Positions 1 through 7,047 are shown, counted from the stretch's first letter. The stretch is 10,593 nt of DNA from Thermoplasmatota archaeon (GCA_028289805.1 JANQNI010000002.1:1-10593), one strand, 5' to 3'. Notes: a model not told the origin generated them from the letters alone. Translations and numbers: made by a program.

Positions 1-445
1 AGCGGCCCAGGGGCATGTCGTTGACGAGGGCGTGGCGCACGACGCCGTTCTCGTCGATGAGGAACAGGCCGCGGAAGGCGACCTTGTCCGTCGGGTGCAG
101 GACGCCGAAGGCGGTGGCGACGTCCTTGGTGGTGTCGGCGACGATGGGGTACTCGACGCCGCCCAGGCCGCCCTCCTGGCGGGGCATCTGGTTCCAGGCG
201 TGGTGGCTGAACTCCTGGTCCGTGGAGCAGGCGACGACCTCGACGTTGCGGTCGCGGAACTCCTGGATGCGGTCGCTGAAGGCGACGATCTCGGTGGGGC
301 AGACGAACGTGAAGTCCTTCGGGTAGAAGAACAGCAGCGTGTACTTGCCCTCCTTCCAGTTGTTGCTCAGGGTGTACTCGACGATGTCCTCGCCGACGAC
401 GGCCTTGGCGGTGAAGTCCGGAGCGGTGGTTCCAACCAGCGTCAT
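1..445 (-). CDS. Peroxiredoxin, AhpC/Prx family (C-terminus beyond window)
   Basis: Thiol peroxidase that reduces hydrogen peroxide and organic hydroperoxides in the cytoplasm, taking electrons from a thioredoxin-like partner. The first 148 residues are visible. The protein opens MTLVGTTAPDFTAKAV, the usual Prx N-terminus, and carries the peroxidatic motif FVCPTE with Cys49, preceded by FFYPKDFT. Further landmarks are CSTDQEFSHHAWN (about residues 75-87) and the RHALVNDMPLGR segment at the left edge, typical of AhpC-type enzymes. The resolving cysteine and dimer tail lie outside the window, so 1-Cys and 2-Cys forms cannot be told apart. The ATG at 445 is supported by a TATA-like box 25 nt upstream, implying a leaderless mRNA. 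It has its own promoter although the upstream kinase gene reads the same way 55 nt away. Family assignment is secure; physiological substrate is inference. Confidence 0.95.
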   Translation of the reverse strand, partial: MTLVGTTAPDFTAKAVVGEDIVEYTLSNNWKEGKYTLLFFYPKDFTFVCPTEIVAFSDRIQEFRDRNVEVVACSTDQEFSHHAWNQMPRQEGGLGGVEYPIVADTTKDVATAFGVLHPTDKVAFRGLFLIDENGVVRHALVNDMPLGR

Positions 446-464
446 GGGCGGTGCCTATTCGGCC

Positions 465-474
465 GATGATAAAG
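465..474 (-). promoter_or_regulatory. TATA-like box for the peroxiredoxin gene
   Basis: Read on the minus strand this is CTTTATCATC, centred about 25 nt before the ATG at 445, in otherwise GC-rich sequence. That spacing puts transcription start at or next to the start codon, and there is no Shine-Dalgarno sequence. The core matches the box before the radical SAM gene (CTTATCAT). Inferred from position and composition only. Confidence 0.6.
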
Positions 475-500
475 CCGTTGTTGCACCGGCAGTCCTGATT

Positions 501-1394
501 CTACAGGGGCAGGTCGTCCACGCGGACCAGGCGGTCCTGGGGTCCCGCGTGCTGCACCGCGACCGCGCCCGCCGCGACGCCCCAGCGCAGCGCCGTGGCC
601 GGGTCGTGGCCGGCGTGCAGCCCCGCGTACCAGCCGGCCCGCAGGGCGTCGCCGGCGCCGGTGGGGTCCACGACCTGCTCCACGGGGACCGCCGGAACGT
701 GTGCGGGCTTGCCGGGGCCGTACAGGGTCGCCCCCCTGGCGCCGTGGGTGACCACGACGGTGTCGACGTGGTCCAGGAACTGCACCGGGTCGCCGTAGGA
801 GAGGTGGCGGCACGCAACGTCCAGTTCGACCTCGTTGACGAAGAGGACGTCCGAGCGGTCCAGCAGGCGCTCGAAGGAGCGCGCCGTGTAGACGTAGCGC
901 AGCTCCTGCCCGGGGTCGAGGGCGACCCGGACGCCGCGCTCGCGGGCTGCCGCCGCGAGGTCCATGAACGCCTCCGGCTGGCCCGTGCAGAAGTGGACCC
1001 AGTCGCCCTCCCCCATGCCGTCGAGCAGCGACGGGCCCGGCGGGTGCTCGGCAGCAACACCCATGGCGGCCTGGTCCATGCAGTACGCCTGGTGCCCCTG
1101 TGCGTCCGTCAGGACGAAGCAGGTGGGGGTGAGCCGCTCGGGGTCCACGTCGAGGGCGAGGCGCAGCCCCGCGGCCTCCAGCCGTTCGCGCCAGTCCGGG
1201 GGGAAGTCGGGACCGACGCGGGCCCACAGGGTGGTGGGGACGCCGAGGCTGGCGGCGTGGGCGGCGACGTTGGCAGCGGTGCCGCCGTAGACCGCCCGGC
1301 GGTGCCGGACGGGGTGGGACTGGCCCGGCTTCGGGAGGTCCTGGAGGGAGATCTGGACGTCGATGTTGGCGTGGCCGAGGGCGAGGACGTTCAT
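501..1394 (-). CDS. PfkB-family kinase, probable adenosine/nucleoside kinase
   Basis: A 297-residue ribokinase-fold sugar or nucleoside kinase, normal length for the family. Both PfkB signatures are visible: YGGTAANVAAHAASLG near residues 36-51, where substrate binds, and VVDPTGAGDALRAG at 241-254, which holds the anion-hole glycines and the catalytic base Asp249. The N-x-x-E-like NEVE (187-190) sits where the Mg/phosphate motif is expected. Substrate cannot be read from sequence, but the gene starts 9 nt after the stop of the S-adenosylhomocysteine hydrolase gene in the same direction. Adenosine is a product of that enzyme, and its removal pulls the reversible reaction forward, so adenosine kinase is the best inference. 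A weak Shine-Dalgarno-like AAGGCGG precedes the ATG. Ribokinase or another nucleoside kinase remains possible. Confidence 0.9.
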   Translation of the reverse strand: MNVLALGHANIDVQISLQDLPKPGQSHPVRHRRAVYGGTAANVAAHAASLGVPTTLWARVGPDFPPDWRERLEAAGLRLALDVDPERLTPTCFVLTDAQGHQAYCMDQAAMGVAAEHPPGPSLLDGMGEGDWVHFCTGQPEAFMDLAAAARERGVRVALDPGQELRYVYTARSFERLLDRSDVLFVNEVELDVACRHLSYGDPVQFLDHVDTVVVTHGARGATLYGPGKPAHVPAVPVEQVVDPTGAGDALRAGWYAGLHAGHDPATALRWGVAAGAVAVQHAGPQDRLVRVDDLPL

Positions 1395-1403
1395 GGTCCG
1401 CCT

Positions 1404-2681
1404 TCAGGTCCCGTGCTCCCACGCCTCGAGGTACTCCTTCTGCTCCGGCGTCAGTTCGTCGATGGTGATGCCCAGCACGGCGAGGCGCAGCTTGGCGATC
1501 TCCTGGTCGACCTCGTCGGGGATGTTGTAGACGCCGGGGTCCATGGCCTCGTGGTTCTTGGCCATGTGCTCCAGCCCGAGCGCCTGCACGGCGAAGGAGG
1601 TGTCCATGACCTCGACGGGGTGGCCCTGGCCGCTGGCGAGGTTGACGAGGCGGCCCTCCGAGATGAGGTACAGGACGCGGCCGTCGCGCTGGGTGTAGGC
1701 GGTGACGCCCTCGCGCACGGTCTCGATGGTGGCGGCGTCCTTCTCGAGGCTGGGCTTGTCGATCTCGTTGTCGAAGTGGCCGGCGTTGGCCATGACGCAG
1801 CGGTCCTTCAGGAGGCCGACGTGGCGTGCGTCGATAACGTCCTTGCAGCCGGTGGCGGTGACGACGAAGTCGGCGTGGGGGGCGGCTGCCTCCATGGTCA
1901 TGACGCGGTGGCCGTCCATGCGGGCCTCGATGGCCTTGACGGGGTCGATCTCGGTGACGATGACGTCGGCGCCGAGGCCCTTGGCGCGCATGGCGATGCC
2001 GCGGCCGCACCAGCCGTAGCCGGCGACGACGAGGGTCTTGCCGGCGATGACGAGGTTGGTGGCATGAAACAGGCCGTCGAAGGTGCTCTGGCCGGTGCCG
2101 TAGCGGTTGTCGAAGAGGTGCTTCATCAGGGCGTCGTTGACGTTCATGACCGGGAACGTCAGCTTGCCCTCGTCGGCCATCGCCTGGAAGCGGATGACGC
2201 CCGTGGTGGTTTCCTCTGCGCCGCCCAGGATGTGCTCGCGCACGTCGATGCGGTCCGTGTGGGCCAGGAAGCCCAGGTCGCCGCCGTCGTCGATGACGAG
2301 GTGGGGCTTGTGGTCCAGCACCCAGTGGAGGCTGGCGTAGTACTCGTCGCGGTTCTGGCCCTTCTTGGCCGAGGTGGGCAGGCCGTAGTGCTCGTTCATC
2401 GCCACGACGACGCGGTCGTCGGTGCTGTCGGGGTTGCAGCCGGCCAGGCGCACGTCGGCGCCGCCGGCGGCCAGCGCGAGGGCGAGGTTGCAGGTCTTGG
2501 CCTCGACGTGCAGGGCCATCCCTACGCGCAGTCCCTCGAAGGGGCGCTCCTCCTCGAAGCGGGTGCGGATGGCGCCCAGGACGCCCATGTGGGCGCGGGC
2601 CCACTCGATGCGGCGGATGCCCTCCTCGAGGGCCTCGGGGGTCGTCTTGGGGACCAGTTCCAGGGTCACGGTGCGCCCCAT
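1404..2681 (-). CDS. ahcY: S-adenosylhomocysteine hydrolase (adenosylhomocysteinase)
   Basis: NAD-dependent enzyme that splits S-adenosylhomocysteine into adenosine and homocysteine, removing the inhibitory by-product of methyltransferases. The product is 425 residues, the short archaeal form. Substrate-domain motifs include RRIEWARAHM (23-32), DDGGDLG (131-137), EETTTG (156-161) and NDALMKHLFDNRYGTGQS (182-199). The NAD Rossmann segment is VVAGYGWCGRGIAMRAKGLG (218-237) with acidic residues at VTEIDP. ANAGHFDNEID (298-308) and the GQGHP hinge (His354) follow. It ends in WEHGT as many archaeal homologues do, without the Lys/Tyr tail of bacterial and eukaryotic enzymes. The ATG at 2681 is preferred because AAGGA lies 7 nt before it; an in-frame TTG at 2741 would add 20 residues and cannot be fully excluded. 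It heads an operon with the downstream PfkB kinase. Confidence 0.96.
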   Translation of the reverse strand: MGRTVTLELVPKTTPEALEEGIRRIEWARAHMGVLGAIRTRFEEERPFEGLRVGMALHVEAKTCNLALALAAGGADVRLAGCNPDSTDDRVVVAMNEHYGLPTSAKKGQNRDEYYASLHWVLDHKPHLVIDDGGDLGFLAHTDRIDVREHILGGAEETTTGVIRFQAMADEGKLTFPVMNVNDALMKHLFDNRYGTGQSTFDGLFHATNLVIAGKTLVVAGYGWCGRGIAMRAKGLGADVIVTEIDPVKAIEARMDGHRVMTMEAAAPHADFVVTATGCKDVIDARHVGLLKDRCVMANAGHFDNEIDKPSLEKDAATIETVREGVTAYTQRDGRVLYLISEGRLVNLASGQGHPVEVMDTSFAVQALGLEHMAKNHEAMDPGVYNIPDEVDQEIAKLRLAVLGITIDELTPEQKEYLEAWEHGT

Positions 2682-2737
2682 GGGGGCGTCCTTGATGACG
2701 TATTGGGTCGGCGGGCCCTGCTCCCCAGGAGCCGGGA

Positions 2738-2771
2738 CCAAAAGACCTAAGGCTTCTCGCGATGGGGGAGG
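2738..2771. promoter_or_regulatory. Divergent promoter region between ahcY and the 112-residue gene
   Basis: The 93-nt divergent gap has one AT-richer patch, CCAAAAGACCTAAGG at 2738-2752. Read rightward, CCTAAGG is centred about 26 nt before the GTG at 2775, a leaderless-type spacing. Read leftward, CCTTAGGTCTTTTGG could drive ahcY with a leader of roughly 40 nt that contains AAGGA 7 nt before its ATG. GGGGGAGG at 2764-2771 is a strong Shine-Dalgarno match but only 3 nt from the GTG. Assignment is by position only. Confidence 0.4.
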
Positions 2772-2774
2772 CTC

Positions 2775-3113
2775 GTGGGACGACGTAGGCGAAGTGTCAG
2801 TCGCAAGCCCCGGCAGGGCCCGGGCCACAACGAGCAGAACCGACAGACGCGCGAGTCTCGCCAGAAGTCCCGCATGTTGCACGCCGGCCGGGAGGCCCAC
2901 TTCCGCTACGACGTGGAGGAGGTTCTCGTGGGGGCCGGCATGGAGCCGGAAGAGTGGCGCCCGTTCCTGCAGACCCTGTGGGCCCAGGGAAGCCGCCAGG
3001 GCATCGACGAGGCCCGGGCGTGGGTCAAGGAGCAGGCCAGTGAGGGCCGCATCTCCGGCGACGTCGAGAAGGCGGTGCTGGACCTGGTGCGCAAGTACAG
3101 CACCACGCGGTAG
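2775..3113 (+). CDS. Small basic, helix-rich hypothetical protein
   Basis: A 112-residue protein that I do not recognise. The first 40 or so residues are very rich in Arg, Lys, Gln and Ser (for example RRRRSVSRKPRQGPGH) and probably disordered, which would suit nucleic acid or ribosome contact. The rest looks like a compact helical domain with alternating acidic and hydrophobic residues, such as RYDVEEVLVGAGMEPEEWRP (44-63), ARAWVKEQASEGRISG and DVEKAVLDLVRKY near the end. It has no cysteines and no membrane segment. The GTG start is chosen for the TATA-like spacing and the GGGGGAGG just upstream; an ATG at 2874 (residue 34) would remove most of the basic tail. Divergent from ahcY and 61 nt upstream of the next gene in the same direction. 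The protein-like helical half argues that it is real. Confidence 0.65.
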   Translation: MGRRRRSVSRKPRQGPGHNEQNRQTRESRQKSRMLHAGREAHFRYDVEEVLVGAGMEPEEWRPFLQTLWAQGSRQGIDEARAWVKEQASEGRISGDVEKAVLDLVRKYSTTR

Positions 3114-3174
3114 TCCACGTACTTTCACCCATCCTGCGGGCAGGTCCATCCAGGACAGCGACCCATGCAGGGGC

Positions 3175-3402
3175 ATGGCCAAGCTCGTCCTGTCCCGTGG
3201 TGCCTGCCCCGTCTGCGACCGCGACGTCGTCCGCACGGTCGACTGCCGCTCCGGCATGGTGCGGGAGACCTTCCAATGCCCCGCCCACGGCCGGCTGGAG
3301 TACGGCCCCGGCCACGTTCCGCTGGAGGCGATGGGCCACGGCGCCGACGCTCCGGCTGCCCTGCTGCTCGCGCAGCCGCTGACCGGCCTCGAACTGGCCT
3401 AG
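3175..3402 (+). CDS. Small CPxC/CPxH putative zinc-binding protein
   Basis: A 75-residue protein not assignable to a named family. Cys11 and Cys14 (CPVC) and Cys35 and His38 (CPAH) are spaced like the two halves of a zinc ribbon, with an extra Cys24 between them. The segment between, DRDVVRTVDCRSGMVRETFQ, would form the beta strands. The C-terminal third (from about residue 47) is Ala/Leu-rich without clear motifs. The ATG at 3175 begins the plausible protein, although the frame stays open upstream. It lies 61 nt after the 112-residue gene and may share its transcript; I see no convincing TATA box of its own. Its TAG overlaps the stop codon of the convergent membrane-protein gene by 4 nt, which supports both gene ends. 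Metal binding is inferred from residue spacing. Confidence 0.65.
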   Translation: MAKLVLSRGACPVCDRDVVRTVDCRSGMVRETFQCPAHGRLEYGPGHVPLEAMGHGADAPAALLLAQPLTGLELA

Positions 3403-3662
3403 ACTTCCGGCCCGTGCCACATGCCGTGGGGTTCCTGGCTCCTGCGGTATTCCAGGATGCCCAGGGTGAACACGCTCCCGCTGAGCCAGATCATGAAGAT
3501 GGCCGGCAGGGTGTAGCTCAGGAACTCCGCCGCCAGCGCGCCGAACAGGGCGATCACACTGACGCCCAGGTAGACGGCTGCCTGGTAGACGGAACCGTTG
3601 GCGGCCTTGGCCACCGTGTCCAGGCTCTTGTGTTCCGGGTCGGATCTCGCGTGCGAGTCCAT
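3399..3662 (-). CDS. Small two-helix membrane protein, hypothetical
   Basis: An 87-residue protein of unknown function. About 23 polar, charged residues at the N-terminus are followed by two hydrophobic stretches, roughly 28-48 (AVYLGVSVIALFGALAAEFL) and 52-69 (PAIFMIWLSGSVFTLGIL), then a short charged tail EYRRSQEPHG. This predicts an integral membrane hairpin with both ends on the same side. The ATG at 3662 is fixed by a TATA-like TTTTAAGC centred 26-27 nt upstream; GGAGG also sits just before it, but only 2 nt or so away. It is divergent from the CocE-like lipoprotein gene and convergent with the zinc-protein gene, overlapping it by 4 nt at the stop codons. No partner or role can be named. 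Confidence 0.75.
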   Translation of the reverse strand: MDSHARSDPEHKSLDTVAKAANGSVYQAAVYLGVSVIALFGALAAEFLSYTLPAIFMIWLSGSVFTLGILEYRRSQEPHGMWHGPEV

Positions 3663-3684
3663 GCCCTCCGCTCGATCGCTACTT

Positions 3685-3692
3685 GCTTAAAA
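3685..3692 (-). promoter_or_regulatory. TATA-like box for the 87-residue membrane protein
   Basis: Minus-strand TTTTAAGC, centred 26-27 nt before the ATG at 3662, embedded between a C-run and GC-rich sequence. The spacing implies a leaderless transcript. It is the most AT-rich short stretch in the divergent gap 3663-3769. Confidence 0.6.
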
Positions 3693-3739
3693 CCCCCCGG
3701 CAGGGCCCCTCTCCCCCCATGCCCCTGCGCCACCACAAC

Positions 3740-3748
3740 CGCTAAGAC
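3740..3748 (+). promoter_or_regulatory. Candidate TATA-like box for the CocE-like lipoprotein gene
   Basis: CGCTAAGAC is centred 26 nt before the ATG at 3770. The match to a TATA box is weak, but the position equals that of the other boxes in this window and no Shine-Dalgarno sequence is present, so a leaderless start is likely. Confidence 0.4.
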
Positions 3749-3769
3749 GGCCACGCCAAGCTCCTCCGC

Positions 3770-5800
3770 ATGCGTGCCCTGGTGGCGTTGAGCCTCCTGA
3801 TCCCCCTCCTCTCCGGTTGCGTCTCCGAATCCGCACCCGAAGCCGATTCGGTCCAAACCGCATCCCTCGACATCCAGGAAGTCCCCGCCGACGCCACCCT
3901 GGAGCAGACCTTCGAGAAGGCCACCCTCGTCTGGGACGCCATCGAACTCCCCTTCGAACACACCTTCCCCCTGCCCGAGGGCGCCACCATGGTCCGCCTC
4001 CTCGCCGACCCCGGCGACGCCACCGTCGGCGTCTCCATGTGGCACGAGGACACCGGTCGCCGCCGCTGCAACCAGCAGAGCGTCGTCGGCTTCGGACAGA
4101 CCCTCCTGGGCGAGCGCAGCTGCAGCAGCATCACCGCCCTCGACCCCCCCGGCACCGAATGGACCGTCCGCGCCACGGGGGCCCCCACCGCCGACGTGCG
4201 CATCGAGTTCCTCGCCCGCCCCGTCGACGGCTTCGCCGGCCAACTCGACCTCTCGCAGTTGAGCCACGCCACCCACGAACTGCAACCCACCACCTACGGC
4301 TACGTCCCCAGCTTCGACGGCACGCTCCTCTGGACCGAGGTCACCCTGCCCGAGGGCGACGGCCCCTGGCCCACCGTCATCGCCAGCAGCCCCTACAACG
4401 GCGAAGCCAACCGCGGCCAGGTCCCCGCCATGTGGACCTACTGGACCCAGGACTGGGCCAAGCGCGGCTACGCCGCCGTCAACGTCGACGTGCGCGGCTA
4501 CGGCGTGAGCGGCGGCTGCGTCGAGGTCTGGGGCGAGAACGAGCAGAAGGACCAGGCCTTCATCGTCGACTGGGTCAGCAAGCAACCCTGGAGCGACGGC
4601 AACGTCGGCTTCTACGGCCAGTCCTACGTCGGCACCACCCCCGTCGCCGCGGCCGTCCAGGCCCCCGAGGCCCTCAAGGCCATCATCGCCGTCGCCCCCG
4701 TCATCAACGCCTACGAGGACTGGCACTACGGCGGCGTCCCCAACGGCGAGAGCAGCCTCAGCCCCGTCGCCTACCAGGTCCTCACCGACCCCCCCGCCGT
4801 CCCCGACGGCCAGCGCACCGACCTCGACTCCATCCTCCGCAGCACCACCAACGGCATCTGCGACCCCAGCCTCCTGCCCCGCGCCAACGACCCCCGCGCC
4901 GTCTACAACGAATTCTACGAGGAACGCGACTTCAAGAAGCGCGCCGGCGACGTCACCGCCGCCGTCCTCTTCACCGAGGGCTTCGAGGACGCCAACGTCA
5001 AGAGCGCCATGATCCCCGGCTGGTTCAACGAACTCCAGGGCCCCAAGCTCCGCGTCTTCGGCCACTGGCTCCACCAGCACCCCGCCCGCATGGACCAGGA
5101 AGTCCTCTTCCTCGGCTGGATGGACCAGTACGTCAAGGGGCGTGACCTCGGCTTCGACCGCCTCCCCAGCGTCGTCGTCAACGCCGACGCCGAGCACCAC
5201 CGGATGACGGACAGCTGGCCCAGCGAGGAGGCCACCGAGTACCGCCTCGGCACCGACCTCGCCGCCGGCGTCCTCGTCGAGGGCGACGGCAGCGGCGACG
5301 CCCTCGTCGACCTCGTCCCCGCCGGCAGCACCGTCGCACCCGGCCAGGCCCCCGACCGCGACACCGAACGCGTCGTCCTCACCTTCCCCGTCGCCGACGA
5401 CCTCCCCGTCATCGCCCCCACCCTCGAACTGGCCGGCACCCTCAACGGCGAGAACGCCTTCGTCTACGCCGAACTCGTCGAGCAGTTCGCCGACGGCGGC
5501 CAACGCGTCCTGACGTGGGGCATGCTCAACCTCGCCCTGCGCAACGGCTACGACACCTACGAACCCCTGACGCCCGCCGCCCCGTTCACCGGCACCCTGC
5601 CCTTCCGGCCCACCGAGCACATCGTCGCGGCCGGCAGCACGCTCGTGCTGACCATCCAGGGCGCCCAGGCCGGACAGGCCGTCGGCCTCGCCCAGCCCCA
5701 GCCCGGAGCACTGGAACTGGACGGCGGCGGGACCACGCTGGTCGTGCCCACCGTGCCGATGGAAGCGTACGAGGCGATGCCGGTGAGTGCGTTGCCGTAG
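3770..5800 (+). CDS. Secreted lipoprotein, CocE/NonD (peptidase S15-like) alpha/beta hydrolase
   Basis: A 676-residue exported hydrolase. It begins with a lipoprotein signal, MRALVALSLLIPLLSGC, with the lipobox ending at Cys17, so the mature protein is probably membrane-anchored outside the cell. Residues about 30-165 form an accessory region with Cys100 and Cys118, possibly a disulfide. The alpha/beta hydrolase core spans about 170-460: the oxyanion region VRGYGVSGG (241-249), nucleophile elbow FYGQSYVG with Ser285, candidate acid Asp407 in EGFEDANV, and His435 in GHWLHQHP. A C-terminal jelly-roll-type domain (about 465-660) matches the non-catalytic domain of this family. Members cleave X-Pro dipeptides or hydrolyse esters and amides; the substrate here is unknown. 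Codons end overwhelmingly in C for most of its length, unlike the neighbouring radical SAM gene. Family confidence is high, specificity low. Confidence 0.93.
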   Translation: MRALVALSLLIPLLSGCVSESAPEADSVQTASLDIQEVPADATLEQTFEKATLVWDAIELPFEHTFPLPEGATMVRLLADPGDATVGVSMWHEDTGRRRCNQQSVVGFGQTLLGERSCSSITALDPPGTEWTVRATGAPTADVRIEFLARPVDGFAGQLDLSQLSHATHELQPTTYGYVPSFDGTLLWTEVTLPEGDGPWPTVIASSPYNGEANRGQVPAMWTYWTQDWAKRGYAAVNVDVRGYGVSGGCVEVWGENEQKDQAFIVDWVSKQPWSDGNVGFYGQSYVGTTPVAAAVQAPEALKAIIAVAPVINAYEDWHYGGVPNGESSLSPVAYQVLTDPPAVPDGQRTDLDSILRSTTNGICDPSLLPRANDPRAVYNEFYEERDFKKRAGDVTAAVLFTEGFEDANVKSAMIPGWFNELQGPKLRVFGHWLHQHPARMDQEVLFLGWMDQYVKGRDLGFDRLPSVVVNADAEHHRMTDSWPSEEATEYRLGTDLAAGVLVEGDGSGDALVDLVPAGSTVAPGQAPDRDTERVVLTFPVADDLPVIAPTLELAGTLNGENAFVYAELVEQFADGGQRVLTWGMLNLALRNGYDTYEPLTPAAPFTGTLPFRPTEHIVAAGSTLVLTIQGAQAGQAVGLAQPQPGALELDGGGTTLVVPTVPMEAYEAMPVSALP

Positions 5801-5846
5801 CACGCCCATTGCCCGGGGTCCAGTTCCTCCTGCTTCCTCCCCTGAA

Positions 5847-5856
5847 CGCTTATCAT
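5847..5856 (+). promoter_or_regulatory. TATA-like box that fixes the radical SAM gene start
   Basis: CGCTTATCAT, with CTTATCAT centred 26-27 nt before the ATG at 5879. The earlier in-frame ATG at 5855 lies inside this box, so the box favours 5879 as a leaderless start. A pyrimidine-rich tract at 5823-5842 precedes it and could help end transcription of the hydrolase gene, though it is not a clear T-run. Confidence 0.65.
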
Positions 5857-5878
5857 GGGGGTCGTGTCGAGCCCTCCA

Positions 5879-7047
5879 ATGACCCACCCCCTCGCCACCC
5901 AACCCACGGACCGCCCCACCGCGTCGGAGAAGTACGCCGGCAGCCGCCACGTGGGCGTCCTGCCGATGGGCTGCGTCCAGTGCCGCGAGGGCGCCAAGCT
6001 CGTTCTCTTCGTCACGGGCCTGTGCGACAAGGAGTGCTTCTACTGCCCCGTCTCGCGGGACAAGATGTACCGGGACGTGATGTTCGCCAACGAGCGCCCG
6101 ATTCACCCCGGTCGCTGGGACGACCTGCTGGACGAGTGTCGCCTCATCGGCGCCAAGGGGGCGGGCATCACGGGCGGGGACCCGATGGTGGTGCCGGACC
6201 GGGTGTGCGAGACCCTCCGCGTCCTGAAGGCGGAGTTCGGTCCCTCCTTCCACACGCACCTGTACACGTCCTGCGCCTTCGACCTGGACGACATCGACCG
6301 CCTGAAGGAGGCGGGGCTGGACGAGATCCGCTTCCACCCGGAGCTGCGGGAGTACAAGGACATGGAGAACTCCTGGCACCACGCGGCCATCGAGCGCGCC
6401 CTGTCCGTCGGCCTGACGACGCTGTGCGAGATTCCCGCCGTGCCTGGCAAGGAGGACGACATCGTCGCCCTGGCCGCGTACCTGGATTCGGTGGGCGCCC
6501 ACGGGCTGAACATGAACGAGCTGGAGTTCTCGGACCCCAACATCGCCAACCTGAAGCGCTTCGGGTACACGCCGCGCGACGACGAGTCGCAGCGCGTGGC
6601 GGGCAGCCGCGAGACGGGGTTGGCGGTCCTGGAGGCGTGGAAGGAGCGCAGCGGCCGGATGGCGGTCCACTTCTGCAGTTCGCCGTACAAGGACGCCATC
6701 CAGCTCATGCAGCGCCTGCGCCGCCGGGCCGAGCGCACGGCGCGTCCCTTCGAGGAACAGTCGGAGGAGGGCACGCTGCTCTTCGGTGCCGTGCGCAGCA
6801 CGTCCGGCGAGAGCCCGGCGAACTGGCGGAGCGGATGCGGGACGACTTCGAGGTGCCCGCTGAGTGGGTCGTCGTGGTGGACGACCGCGTCGAGACCGCC
6901 CCCGCCGTGGCCGAGGTGCTGGCGGAGGAGGGCGGGCTCGCCACGCTGGGCGCGGAGGCGTGGATTTCCGAGGTCTACCCGACGGCGGACCGGCTTGAGG
7001 TCGAGCGCGTGCCCCTGGTGGCCGAGGCCGCCGCTCCCGACGTCTAG
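5879..7047 (+). CDS. Uncharacterised archaeal radical SAM protein (COG2108-like), frameshifted near 6815
   Basis: Radical SAM enzyme of unknown substrate. Numbered from the ATG at 5879, the 4Fe-4S/SAM motif is C49-x3-C53-x2-C56 in TGLCDKECFYCPVS, followed by the SAM-contacting GITGGDPM (96-103). An extra CxxC (Cys32, Cys35 in MGCVQCREG) precedes it. The sequence HLYTSCAFDLDD and the later NMNELEFSDPN continue a TIM-barrel-like core; Cys266 lies in VHFCSS. After about residue 313 this frame becomes Arg/Trp/Pro-rich nonsense. The protein resumes one frame over at 6817 (GELAERMRDDFEVPAEW) and ends in ISEVYPTADRLEVERVPL, a conserved-looking C-terminus, with TAG at 7045-7047. One base missing in gagcccggcgaac would restore about 389 residues. 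An assembly indel is likeliest; a real mutation is possible. Its stop overlaps the convergent membrane gene. Family recall is from memory of COG2108. Confidence 0.85.

Noticed and set aside
339..2750. Long plus-strand open frame opposite the peroxiredoxin, kinase and ahcY genes
   Set aside because: The product is dominated by Val, Gly, Ala, Asp and His without motifs and is antisense to three well-supported genes. Long empty frames are expected at this GC content.
2682..3257. N-terminal extension of the ahcY frame
   Set aside because: It has no similarity to adenosylhomocysteinase N-termini, would overlap the divergent 112-residue gene, and the enzyme is already full length from 2681.
3719..3745. 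Tiny ORF (MPLRHHNR) upstream of the CocE-like gene, possibly a leader peptide
   Set aside because: It ends inside the candidate TATA box for the hydrolase and has no Shine-Dalgarno; a leaderless hydrolase mRNA would not contain it.
3165..3791. 208-residue plus-strand frame overlapping the zinc protein and the 87-residue membrane protein
   Set aside because: Arg/Pro-rich translation without motifs, overlapping two better supported genes in other frames.
3554..6670. Very long minus-strand open frame opposite the CocE-like and radical SAM genes
   Set aside because: Low-complexity Gly/Val/Asp/Glu-rich translation, antisense to genes with clear catalytic motifs, so it is a GC-driven shadow.
6811..6830. 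Programmed -1 frameshift in the radical SAM gene
   Set aside because: There is no slippery heptamer, and a one-base indel in a short GC run explains the break more simply.
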